Below are positions 38,970 through 49,529 of a stretch of 64,000 nt of DNA, one piece after another. Source of the stretch: Pseudomonas sp. GD03858 (GTDB lineage: Bacteria > Pseudomonadota > Gammaproteobacteria > Pseudomonadales > Pseudomonadaceae); contig NZ_JAOCDM010000012.1 in the NCBI RefSeq assembly GCF_029840925.1, forward strand, positions 1 through 64,000. Direction: 5' to 3'. The position numbers and the translations under genes were made by a program. Under the pieces are notes generated by a model. That model saw nothing but the letters and a program-made list of their open reading frames with translations. It had not been told where the DNA came from and ran no database searches. Within the stretch, counting starts at the first letter, position 1. Each line of letters starts with the position of its first letter.

Positions 38970-38985
38970 AGCAAGAGAAGTGCCA
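38970..38985 (-). promoter_or_regulatory. Sigma-54 (RpoN) promoter of fliE
   Basis: TGGCACTTCTCTTGCT on the minus strand, near-perfect to TGGCAC-N5-TTGCT with ten bases between GG and GC, between fleR and fliE. Confidence 0.9.
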
Positions 38986-39015
38986 GCCAGCCCGACAAAC
39001 ATTCACAAGGATGTG

Positions 39016-40388
<1,373 letters not shown>

Positions 40389-40392
<4 letters not shown>

Positions 40393-41606
40393 CGCTCGCC
40401 CTCCCCCGCACCGCCGATCAGCGGCAGCACCACCGTCACGCAGGTACCACGCCCGACCTTCGAACGCACGCGCAACGTGCCCCGGTGCGCGCGCACCACC
40501 GCCTGCACCACGGCCAGTCCCAGGCCCGTGCCCGTGGCCTTGGTGGTGAGGAAAGGTTCACCCAGGCGCGCCAGCAACTGCGCGTCGATGCCGCTGCCAG
40601 CGTCGCTGACACACAGATGCAAGGCATCCCCACGGCGCAGCAGGTGAACTTTCAGACGCGCCGACTCGCCACTGGCCTGCAAGGCGTTCTCGACAAGGTT
40701 GAGCAATGCCCCCACCAGGGTGTCGCGGTTGCACAGCAGCTCACCCAGGTGCGTGTCGCACTGCCAGCGCACCGCGTGCCCCTGGACGTGCGCCTGGGCC
40801 GCCTGCTGCAACGCCTGGAACAACGCCTTGGGGGTGATCCGGTCATTGAGCGGCAACTCGCCACGGGCGAACACCAGCATGTCGCGAACCTGGTGCTCCA
40901 GCTCGTGCAGTCGCTCCTTGAGGTTGCCAGCGAAGCGCTGCCGGGTTTGCTCGGGCAATGCCTGCGTGGAATCGGCCAGGTGGCTGGCATAGAGCATGGC
41001 GGCCGACAGCGGTGTACGGATCTGGTGGGCCAGCGAGGCGACCATGCGCCCCAGCGAAGACAGCCGCTCGTGCCGCGCCAACTGGTCCTGCAGGCGCCGG
41101 GTTTCGGTCAGGTCGTTGAGCAGCACCAACTGGCCAGGTTCCGCGTCCAGAGAGCAGGTGGCGATCGACAGGCGCCGCCCGTCGCGCAGGGAGACCTCAT
41201 GGCCGTCGTCCTCGCGTGGCGCGAAGCTGCGGGCGATCACCTGACGCCAGAGCAGCCCGACCAGCGGCTCGCCGAGCAGCTGGCAGGCCGCCGGGTTGGC
41301 CTCGCGCACATAGCCCTCGACATCGATCACGATCACCCCGCCTGGCAGCAAGTCCAGCAGGTTCTGCAGGCGGTTGGCCAGGCGCTCCTTCTCGTCCAGT
41401 TCGGCCATGCGCTGGGCACTGACCACCGCCAGCTCGCCCTTGAGCTCGCTGACGCGGGCCTCGAGCATGTTGTAGGACTGGCTGAGCTGGGAGGAAACCT
41501 GATCGAACAGGGCGAACGCCTGCTCAAGACCCTGCCGGCTTTCCTGCTCGAGCGGGACGTGCGCGCGCGGATCGGGGGCATGGGAACTGTGGGCGGCCTG
41601 GGGCAT
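40389..41606 (-). CDS. fleS: Sensor histidine kinase FleS
   Basis: Cytoplasmic kinase partner of FleR (405 aa from MPQAAHSSH; an ATG five codons upstream is possible). No membrane helix is visible. It has a PAS-like region (GGVIVIDVEGYVREANPAACQLLG), a histidine box with phospho-His in SLAHQIRTPLSAAML, and an ATPase domain with the LLNLVENALQAS N-box and TGLGLAVVQAVVRAHRG. An RpoN promoter lies about 55-70 bases upstream, as expected for FleQ control. Confidence 0.95.
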
Positions 41607-41659
41607 CGTGCTCTCTCGCATGGCTGACCGTCATAAAAACGGTATGTTGCCAGCGGTGT

Positions 41660-41675
41660 AGCAATAGCCGTGCCG
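41660..41675 (-). promoter_or_regulatory. Sigma-54 (RpoN) promoter of fleSR
   Basis: CGGCACGGCTATTGCT on the minus strand; GG and GC are ten bases apart and both conserved blocks fit TGGCACG-N4-TTGCT except for the first base. Confidence 0.85.
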
Positions 41676-41769
41676 GAGATGGGGGTTTAAAGCCATGCCC
41701 TTCTCAAGGACCTTGGGGCAAGGGCTCTTGATCGGGCAGGGCCTCGAGGTGTCCGCCGACAGTATTTTT

Positions 41770-42041
41770 GCGCCTATCAGATCGAGCGCCGCCCGCGCGG
41801 CGCATCGCGACGCAAGGCCGCTCCTACATTTGTTTCGGGCCAATGAGTCCTGTGAAAGTACCGCTGCCCGCCTTGGCGCACGCCTTGAGTCATGTGGGGC
41901 GGCAGCAACGCCCACGCTGGAATTGTGTCGAGCCAACAAGGCGGACCAGGTAATGGCACAGGAGAGACTGGCTCGAAACAAATGTAGGAGCGGCCTTGCG
42001 TCGCGATGCGCCGCGCGGGCGGCGCTCGATCTCATAGGCGC
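41770..42041. repeat. Large inverted repeat (73-bp arms, 126-bp centre) between fleS and fleQ
   Basis: The left arm 41770-41842 and right arm 41969-42041 are reverse complements at 71 of 73 positions. Each arm contains a REP-like core (CGACGCAAGGCCGCTCCTAC). The ORFs seen in the centre and arms lack ribosome binding sites. The 555-bp fleS-fleQ gap otherwise holds only the fleS promoter and a hairpin after fleQ. Confidence 0.93.
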
Positions 42042-42091
42042 TGCAACTCTAACGGCGAACACCTTGAAAGGAACGGGCCTTACAACGTCAT

Positions 42092-42141
42092 CGCCGGCAG
42101 GCCCGACCACAGCATGTATCTGCGGTACGGACCTGCCGGCG
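42092..42141 (-). terminator. Hairpin downstream of fleQ
   Basis: CGCCGGCAGG and CCTGCCGGCG arms separated by 30 bases lie just after the fleQ stop codon. No T-run follows, so this is a possible processing or termination hairpin only. Confidence 0.35.
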
Positions 42142-42161
42142 CTGTGAAGTTGCCCAGGCAG

Positions 42162-43637
<1,476 letters not shown>

Positions 43638-43741
43638 GCAATAGCAACTTCCCTAGTCATATCGGCGCCCGGAGGGCGTGCACGACATCATTCCGACTGA
43701 ATGGTCAGTGTTCGGACGTCTGAATTTCGAAAACAGCCACT

Positions 43742-43770
43742 AGTTAAGTCAAAAAGGCCTGCACAGTCAA
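43742..43770 (-). promoter_or_regulatory. Possible sigma-70 promoter of fleQ
   Basis: TTGACT, 17 bases, then TTAACT on the minus strand in the fleQ-fliT gap. The -35 is good and the -10 only fair. Confidence 0.35.
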
Positions 43771-43803
43771 ATTTATGGCGCCTTTTGCTCAGTGCGGTGC
43801 ATC

Positions 43804-44100
43804 TTAACTGAACAAATGGTAAACCTTCGAAGCATTCTTTGCTTGATTGATCTGGGTCATCTCATCGGCAATTGCCTGGCGCTCGCCGGTGGTCACGCTG
43901 ACCAGTTCGCCGTACAGCGCCAGCAAGCCTTCCAGACGCTCGCGAACCAGCGCTTCGTCCAGCGTTGGGGCATTGACCATGGCATCGATGCAGCCACGGC
44001 AGGTTTCGTCGAGCCGGCCGATGGCTTCCCAGTCGCGCGCGCCCAGCGCCTCGAGCAGCGCGTCGCGGGTTTCGTCGAATCGTTGCAGCTCGCTGTTCAC
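43804..44100 (-). CDS. fliT: Flagellar protein FliT-like (FliD chaperone)
   Basis: 98-aa helical protein directly after fliS, in the position of fliT/fleP-type chaperones in pseudomonads. The sequence (MNSELQRFDETRDALLEALG...) consists of amphipathic helices with no membrane segment. The family binds the cap protein FliD before export. Assignment rests on length, helix pattern and location rather than a strict motif. Confidence 0.75.
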   Translation of the reverse strand: MNSELQRFDETRDALLEALGARDWEAIGRLDETCRGCIDAMVNAPTLDEALVRERLEGLLALYGELVSVTTGERQAIADEMTQINQAKNASKVYHLFS

Positions 44101-44118
44101 CTTGCTCTCCTTGCCGGC

Positions 44119-44520
44119 TCAGCCGGGCTGCTGCGCTTCGGCGATCGCGTCCCAGCCGCTCTTGACGGTGATCAGCAACTGGGCGACCTCGTCGATGATC
44201 GCCGGGTCGTTGTCGATGTTGGCCTGCATCAGACGGTTGGTCATGTAGGCGTAGAGACTCGACAGCTGCTCGATGTAGGCCGGGTCTGCGCTCTTCTGCG
44301 CATCGAGACCGTCGTTCAGGCCGATGATGATATCGATGGCCTTGCCCAGCATCAGGCCTTTCTCGGCGATGTCGCCACGGGCCAGCGCACCTTTGGCCTG
44401 GGCCATGCGATCGAGCCCACCCTCCATCAGCATCTGCACCAGACGATGGGGCGTTGCTTCGGAAATCTGGGCATGGGAATTGACCTTCTGGTACTGACGA
44501 AGGGCTCTCATGGGATTCAT
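44119..44520 (-). CDS. fliS: Flagellin chaperone FliS
   Basis: Cytoplasmic chaperone (133 aa) binding the C terminus of FliC before export. The conserved Tyr-rich segment YQKVNSHAQISEATPHRLVQMLM and the later LSSLYAYMTNRLMQAN are typical. It lies between fliD and fliT. Confidence 0.95.
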   Translation of the reverse strand: MNPMRALRQYQKVNSHAQISEATPHRLVQMLMEGGLDRMAQAKGALARGDIAEKGLMLGKAIDIIIGLNDGLDAQKSADPAYIEQLSSLYAYMTNRLMQANIDNDPAIIDEVAQLLITVKSGWDAIAEAQQPG

Positions 44521-44605
44521 CTTGCGACCTCGTGACGGGCAAAAACGGAAGGTTCGATAGTCCCTGTATCGGGCCGGAGGCGAAAAACTTTACCGGTCGA
44601 TGACA

Positions 44606-44632
44606 TGAAGCCGGGCATGATGCCCGGACTTC
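44606..44632 (-). terminator. Hairpin downstream of fliD
   Basis: CCGGGCAT/ATGCCCGG with flanking GAAG/CTTC forms a strong stem between fliD and fliS. There is no T-run, so it may be a partial terminator or an mRNA-stabilising hairpin. Confidence 0.45.
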
Positions 44633-44648
44633 ACGCGGCGTTCACGGA

Positions 44649-46037
44649 TTATTTGTCGCTCTTGGCGTTGTTCAGCGCGTTGAGCGTGCCCAGCACGTTG
44701 TTCTGCTGCTGGCGCAGCTGGGTGACCAGGGTGTCCATGCTGTTGTACTTGTCCTGCAGGCTGATGCGCAGGGCTTCCATGCGGGTATCCAGGGTGTCCT
44801 GCTCGGTCTTGAGCTTGGTCAGGCTCTCGGAGAGGGCCTTGGAGCGTTCGGCGAGGGTGCCGGTGGAAGCCTTGGCATACGGCTCGGTCGCAGTCTGCAG
44901 ACGCGCCAGCAGGCCATCCTTGCCGTTGAAGATACTGGTCAGGTCAGCTGCGTTGGTAGCGGCTGCCTTGTCCCACTTCTTGTCGTCCAGGGTCAACAGG
45001 CCACCGTCCTGGGAAGTGCTGACGCCGAATGCGGCGAGCGACTTCAACGTGCCATTGCCGGACAGCGCGTTCATCTCTTCGCGGATCGAGGACATCAAGG
45101 CACGCATCGAGGCATCACCGGTGAGCGCCGCCGGCGTCATGGAGCCATCGGCGTTCTTGGTCACTCGGGTTTCGGCGTTGACGACCTTCATCAGCGCGTT
45201 GTAGGTATCGATGAACCCCTTCAGGCCCGACTTCAGCGCGGTGGTGCTGGTGGTCAGCGACAGCGTGGTCTTGACGAGGTCGTTGCTGTCCTTTTCCTTG
45301 GCGGAAACCCCGACCAGCTTGATGTTCAAGCCACTGACCGCATCACTGATGTCGTTGCTCTTGGACTCCATGGAGATGCCATCGAGCGTGTACTTGGCAT
45401 TCTGAGGCTTCTCCACGACGGTGTAGCCAGTATCAATGCCGGAGTTACCCGACAAGGTGATATCGGACCCCACGCCCATCTTGTTGGATGTGATCACCAG
45501 ACGCGAACCCGAGGCGTCGGTCAGAACGTTGGCGCTCAGCCCCGCGGTCCCGAACTGGCTGTTGATGGCCTCACGCACCTGCTGCAACGTGGCCCCCGGG
45601 GGAATGCTCACGTCATGGGCCTTGCCATTCTGGGTGATGGTCAGCTTGGTCGCGGAAGTACCGGCATTGACCACGCTATTCGCCCCACCGGCGTATACCT
45701 TGGTGGAGACCTTGGACGCCGACGCCAGCTGCTCCACCTGCAGGGCGAACGAACCATTGGCTGCCCCGGCCCCGGCGGTGATGGTCGCAACCTTCTCGTC
45801 CGAGGATTTCAGGGCCAGACCGCCGAAGCTGTTGTCGTTGGTCATGCTGGTCAAGGCGCCACGGAAGGCATCCAGCGCCGCCTGGATCTTGCCGATAGAG
45901 GACAACGTGGTGGTTGCCTTCAGTGTCTGGGTATTGATCTGTGCCTGCTTCGGCGCCTTCTGCGCGTCCACCAGGGACTTCACAATCGCCTGGGTATCGA
46001 TGCCCGATCCGATACCGCTGACTGTTGTACCTGCCAT
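44649..46037 (-). CDS. fliD: Flagellar filament cap protein FliD
   Basis: Filament cap (462 aa) that guides flagellin folding at the tip. Typical termini are seen: MAGTTVSGIGSGIDTQAIVK and a coiled-coil C-terminal region (MDTLVTQLRQQQNNVLGTLN). The second Met of an MM pair was chosen as start. It follows flaG by 83 bases. Confidence 0.95.
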   Translation of the reverse strand: MAGTTVSGIGSGIDTQAIVKSLVDAQKAPKQAQINTQTLKATTTLSSIGKIQAALDAFRGALTSMTNDNSFGGLALKSSDEKVATITAGAGAANGSFALQVEQLASASKVSTKVYAGGANSVVNAGTSATKLTITQNGKAHDVSIPPGATLQQVREAINSQFGTAGLSANVLTDASGSRLVITSNKMGVGSDITLSGNSGIDTGYTVVEKPQNAKYTLDGISMESKSNDISDAVSGLNIKLVGVSAKEKDSNDLVKTTLSLTTSTTALKSGLKGFIDTYNALMKVVNAETRVTKNADGSMTPAALTGDASMRALMSSIREEMNALSGNGTLKSLAAFGVSTSQDGGLLTLDDKKWDKAAATNAADLTSIFNGKDGLLARLQTATEPYAKASTGTLAERSKALSESLTKLKTEQDTLDTRMEALRISLQDKYNSMDTLVTQLRQQQNNVLGTLNALNNAKSDK

Positions 46038-46120
46038 CATTGCTCTCCTTGTTCAGTAGCCGCCGGGTCCTTGACGAATACGGTCATCAAATGCCCGACA
46101 GCAACAAAAATCATGCCAGC

Positions 46121-46471
46121 CTAGGCCTTGCCGTCGAACAGCAGACTGCCGGCTTCGCTGAGGCTTTGCGCAAGCTTCAACGCGGTTTCCGACGGGATCT
46201 GGCGGATCACGTCACCGGACTCGGTGGCGATCACCTTGACCACGACCTGGCCGGTGGAATCATCGATGGAGAAATCCAGCTTGCGCTGGCTCGACTGGAC
46301 GAAATCGCGGATCTCGCCAACCGCCTTCTCCAGGTCCTCGCGCGTGTGCGCCTGATCGTCAGGGGCCGCGGCTTCCTGCACCTTGGCAGGCACGACCGGA
46401 TCCTTGGCGACCGATACCGCCTGCGGCGCCATCGAGGGGTATACCTGGTTCAGCTTGACACTCATGTCCAT
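46121..46471 (-). CDS. flaG: Flagellar protein FlaG
   Basis: 116-aa protein linked with control of filament length. It has a low-complexity first half and the FlaG domain at about residues 50-115 (FSIDDSTGQVVVKVIATESGDVIRQIP). The start is MDMSVKLNQ or the second Met. It lies just after the fliC terminator and before fliD. Confidence 0.92.
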   Translation of the reverse strand: MDMSVKLNQVYPSMAPQAVSVAKDPVVPAKVQEAAAPDDQAHTREDLEKAVGEIRDFVQSSQRKLDFSIDDSTGQVVVKVIATESGDVIRQIPSETALKLAQSLSEAGSLLFDGKA

Positions 46472-46490
46472 GCTTGGAACTCCTCATGTC

Positions 46491-46530
46491 AAAAAGGTGA
46501 AAGGGCACGTAAACGCGCCCTTCCACCTTT
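46491..46530 (-). terminator. Intrinsic terminator of fliC
   Basis: Read on the minus strand, AAAGGTGGAAGGGCGCG pairs with CGTGCCCTTTCACCTTT around TTTA, and TTTTT follows. It is a very stable stem fitting a highly expressed gene. Confidence 0.88.
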
Positions 46531-46546
46531 CACTCAGGCGCCTGAA

Positions 46547-47962
46547 TTACTGGAGCAGCTTCAGGACCGAGGATGGCAGCTGGTTGGCCTGCGACAGGAT
46601 CGCGGTCGAAGCCTGCTGCAGGGTCTGCTGCTTGGTCAGCTCTGCGGTTTCCGAGGCGAAGTCCACGTCCTGCACGGTGGAACGGGCAGCGGTGGAGTTC
46701 TTCTGGATGTTCTGCAGGTTGTCGACGGTGGTGGTCAGACGGTTCTGGGTAGCACCCAGGCCCGAACGGACGCTGTCGATGGAACCGATAGCCTTGTCGA
46801 TAACGGCCAGGGCGTCTTGAGCCTTGGTGGCGTCGGTGACGTCGGTGTTGGCGATAGTGGTCTTGGCCGAGGTGGCGGCAGCGGTAGCGGAGAACAGACC
46901 GGTGATACCGGCACCGTTCAGCGCGTAGCCCTTGGCGGAGTCGAGATTAACAGAGCCAGTGGCGATCAGATCGTCAGCCAGGGCTTGGGCTGTGCCGTAG
47001 GTGCCCGAGCCATTTTTGGTCGCAATAGTGACACCGGCGCCGTTGGCGGTGTTGTCGAACGAGAGGTTTTCACCGCTGTCGGACTTCACCGACAAGGTGC
47101 CTTTGCTCTGGTCGTAGTTGACGCTGATGCCCAGTTTGGCAGCGTTGGATTTCAGCTGATCAGCCAGGTTAGCAGTGTCGGTAACGCCAACAAACTTGAC
47201 AGTTTGACCACCAACAGTCATGTCAAAGTCAACAGGAGCGCCGGCAGCGGCACCAAGAACCTTGAACTCAGCCTCGGTGCTGGCAGTGGCGGTCAGGCCA
47301 CCGATGACGCCGTTCATGTTCTTGGCGATGGTTTTGGCCGAGTCAGCCAGAGCCACGTTCACAGTAGCGGTTTGGCCGTTACCGGTGACAGTGAAGCTGC
47401 CAGCAGCAACACCGGTACCTGGAGTGATGCTTTGGCTTTTGATCTGTTGCGAACCAATGTTGTTGGCAGCAACGTTTTCCAGGCTCAGGTTGATGGTTTC
47501 GTTGGCGTTGGCGCCGACCTGGATGGCCTTGGTGCCGTAGGAGCCGTCCAGCAGCTTCTGGCCACCGAAGGTGGTGGTAGCGGAGATACGGTTCAGTTCG
47601 GCGGTCAGAGCCTGGTATTCGTCGTTGTTCGACTTACGGTCGTCGGGGCTCAGGGAGCCAGTAGCCGAGGACAGGGCCAGGGTACGCATTTTTTGCAGGA
47701 TGTCGGTCGAAGCCTGCATCGCGCCTTCGGCGGTCTGGGCGATCGAGATACCGTCGTTAGCGTTCTTGACAGCCTGGCCCAGGCCGTTGATCTGGCTGGT
47801 CAGACGGTTGGCGATCTGCAGGCCGGCAGCGTCGTCTTTGGCGCTGTTGATGCGCAGGCCGGAGGACAGGCGCTGCATGGAAGTAGCCTGGGCGTTGCTG
47901 GCCTTGTTCAGGTTGACCTGAGTAGTAACCGAAGCAATGTTGGTGTTTACAGTTAAAGCCAT
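46547..47962 (-). CDS. fliC: Flagellin FliC
   Basis: Filament subunit (471 aa). The conserved D0/D1 termini are intact: [20 protein letters not shown] at the start and [15 protein letters not shown]...[16 protein letters not shown] at the end. The surface domain between about 165 and 385 is variable, rich in Ala, Thr, Gly and Asn. A sigma-28 promoter, a GAGGA ribosome binding site and a strong terminator flank it. The leader contains two GGA-loop hairpins that could bind RsmA-type proteins. Confidence 0.97.
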   Translation of the reverse strand: MALTVNTNIASVTTQVNLNKASNAQATSMQRLSSGLRINSAKDDAAGLQIANRLTSQINGLGQAVKNANDGISIAQTAEGAMQASTDILQKMRTLALSSATGSLSPDDRKSNNDEYQALTAELNRISATTTFGGQKLLDGSYGTKAIQVGANANETINLSLENVAANNIGSQQIKSQSITPGTGVAAGSFTVTGNGQTATVNVALADSAKTIAKNMNGVIGGLTATASTEAEFKVLGAAAGAPVDFDMTVGGQTVKFVGVTDTANLADQLKSNAAKLGISVNYDQSKGTLSVKSDSGENLSFDNTANGAGVTIATKNGSGTYGTAQALADDLIATGSVNLDSAKGYALNGAGITGLFSATAAATSAKTTIANTDVTDATKAQDALAVIDKAIGSIDSVRSGLGATQNRLTTTVDNLQNIQKNSTAARSTVQDVDFASETAELTKQQTLQQASTAILSQANQLPSSVLKLLQ

Positions 47963-47963
47963 G

Positions 47964-47976
47964 ACGAAATCCTCGT
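47964..47976 (-). promoter_or_regulatory. Possible RsmA/CsrA site over the fliC ribosome binding site
   Basis: In the mRNA ACGA-GGAUU-UCGU forms a hairpin whose loop is the Shine-Dalgarno GGA, ending one base before the AUG. This is the classic layout of a CsrA/RsmA repressor site. Confidence 0.45.
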
Positions 47977-48003
47977 TGGATGGGTGCTGCGGCTTCCGGC
48001 CCT

Positions 48004-48013
48004 GGCATCCGCC
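48004..48013 (-). promoter_or_regulatory. Possible RsmA/CsrA site in fliC leader (distal)
   Basis: In the mRNA GGC-GGAU-GCC, extended by CC/GG, places GGA in a short loop about 45 bases before the start codon. Confidence 0.35.
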
Positions 48014-48042
48014 GGGTATGGCCTAGAGAACCTTCGTAATGG

Positions 48043-48069
48043 TTATCGTCGTTTGCGTGGGTTGCTTGA
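48043..48069 (-). promoter_or_regulatory. Sigma-28 (FliA) promoter of fliC
   Basis: TCAAG, 14 bases, then GACGATAA on the minus strand; the Pseudomonas FliA consensus is TCAAG-N14-GCCGATAA. The transcript leader would be about 75 nt. Confidence 0.9.
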
Positions 48070-48181
48070 GGGCATTTTCGAAAAAAAAATGCCATCACCC
48101 CGCCACCCCCACGAAATCAGGGGGTTATCGATGCGAGGGCGGCCCACCCCTCCTCCCGGATCTTGAATGCGACAGGGCACC

Positions 48182-48206
48182 CGTGGGAGCGGACTTGCCC
48201 GCGAAC
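48182..48206. repeat. Single REP sequence between fliC and the KAS III gene
   Basis: GTGGGAGCGGACTTGCCCGC followed by GAA; one copy with no inverted partner. Apart from this REP, the fliC promoter and the KAS III terminator, the 350-bp gap holds nothing recognisable. Confidence 0.82.
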
Positions 48207-48263
48207 GCCGCTCCATGCACGACAACGCGGCCCAAAGGGCTGAGCGATCTGCAAATCCCAGGC

Positions 48264-48297
48264 ATAAAAAAACGCCTGGCGGGCTGCGCCAGGCGTT
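48264..48297 (-). terminator. Intrinsic terminator of the KAS III gene
   Basis: On the minus strand AACGCCTGGC-GCAGCCC-GCCAGGCGTT is followed by TTTTTATG: a strong stem plus T-run 20 bases after the stop codon. Confidence 0.9.
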
Positions 48298-48316
48298 CTT
48301 TCGATCAGGCTCGGAC

Positions 48317-49246
48317 TCAGTCGCGATACAGGATCGCCGAGCCCCACGACAGTCCCACGCCGAAGCCGCTGATGGCCACGCGCTTCCAGCTGCTGTCGAA
48401 CATGTGCTTCTGCAGCAGCAGCGGCACGCTGGAGGAGACGGTGTTGCCGGTCTCGAGCATGTCCTTGACGAACTTCTCCGGGTGCTGCTCCTCGAAGCGG
48501 CGAGCCACGGCGTCGACGATGGCCGCACTGCCCTGGTGGATGCAGAAGGCGTCGATATCCGACGACTGCAGGCCACTGGCGTCGAGCAGCTCGTGCAGGT
48601 GCGCCGGCACCTTGACCAGGGCGAAGTTGAACACCTGGCGACCGTTCATGAAGAAGGTGCCATCGCTGACCTTCAGGTGCTCGGCGCCCGAGCCGTCGGT
48701 GCCGAAACGCGCCTCGCCCAGCTGCCACACCGCATCCTCGCCCATCCAGGTGGCCGTGGCGGCGTCGCCGAACAGCATGGTGGTGTTGCGGTCTTCCGGG
48801 TCGACGATCTTCGAGTACGGATCGGCGGTGATCAGCAGGCCATTCTTCAACCCCGCCGCCTGCATGAAGCCCTTGATCGCGTACAGGCCATACACATAGC
48901 CGGAGCAGCCCAGGGAGACGTCGAAGGCCGCCACGCGCGTGGACAGCCCCAGCTTGTTCTGGACGATGGCCGCGGTGTGCGGCAGGCCCTCTTCGTCACC
49001 GTTCTGGGTGACCACGATCAGCACGTCGATCGATTGCGGATCGAGCCCAGGGTTGCTGGCGAACAACGCCCGCGCCGCCTCGACGCACAGGTCGGAAGTC
49101 TCTTGCTCCTCGGCCTTGCGCGGCAGGAAGGAGGCGCCGATCTTGCCGAACATGAACTCTTCGTCCTTGCCGAACTTCGCACCCTGGACATAGTTGTCCA
49201 GGCCAGCGGTGGGCACGTAACTCGCGATGCTTTTGATGCCAATCAT
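48317..49246 (-). CDS. 3-oxoacyl-ACP synthase III-like protein in the flagellin locus
   Basis: 309-aa FabH-type thiolase-fold enzyme. The Cys-His-Asn triad is intact: Cys114 (SLGCSGYVYGLY), His237 (FCIHQGSAAI) and Asn268 (ETGNTVSSS). The FabH motif HQANxRI is changed to HQGSAAI, so it is probably not the housekeeping FabH. The ATG encoding MIGIKSIASYVPT was chosen, with GGGAAG five bases upstream. It sits alone between fliC and flgL, where other pseudomonads carry flagellin glycosylation islands. A role in making an acyl group for flagellin modification is inference. Confidence 0.85.
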   Translation of the reverse strand: MIGIKSIASYVPTAGLDNYVQGAKFGKDEEFMFGKIGASFLPRKAEEQETSDLCVEAARALFASNPGLDPQSIDVLIVVTQNGDEEGLPHTAAIVQNKLGLSTRVAAFDVSLGCSGYVYGLYAIKGFMQAAGLKNGLLITADPYSKIVDPEDRNTTMLFGDAATATWMGEDAVWQLGEARFGTDGSGAEHLKVSDGTFFMNGRQVFNFALVKVPAHLHELLDASGLQSSDIDAFCIHQGSAAIVDAVARRFEEQHPEKFVKDMLETGNTVSSSVPLLLQKHMFDSSWKRVAISGFGVGLSWGSAILYRD

Positions 49247-49479
49247 TCTGGCTTCCCAATGAAAACAGCCAAAGACCGCCGCTCGATGAATTGAGGGCGC
49301 CACCTACCGGGTCAAGGCCACTGCGACCCTGGACAGGCCGACATCAGGCCCGTCACGTCCACACCGGTAACAAAATGCTGCAACAGCTGCCGCATAGAAT
49401 ACAGGGAAGATGCGCGTTTTGACCCATTGGTCACACTCATTTATCGCGAAAGCCGTCGCAGGCACGCGCAGCGGACATG

Positions 49480-49516
49480 AAAAACCCCCGGTAGCGCAGT
49501 GCTGACCGGGGCTTTT
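49480..49516 (-). terminator. Intrinsic terminator of flgL
   Basis: On the minus strand AGCCCCGGT and ACCGGGGGT flank a 12-base loop and TTTT follows; it lies about 15 bases after the flgL stop codon. The region from here to the KAS III start (49247) shows no gene. Confidence 0.82.
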
Positions 49517-49529
49517 CAGACGCAGGGGA

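Noticed and set aside
41777-41959. Short frames in the fleS-fleQ gap on both strands
   Set aside because: They are translations of the inverted-repeat arms; the same peptide appears from both strands, and no ribosome binding site precedes them.
46041-46120. Sigma-54-like sequence (TGGCAT...TTGCT) upstream of fliD
   Set aside because: GG and GC are separated by 13 bases instead of 10, which RpoN does not tolerate.
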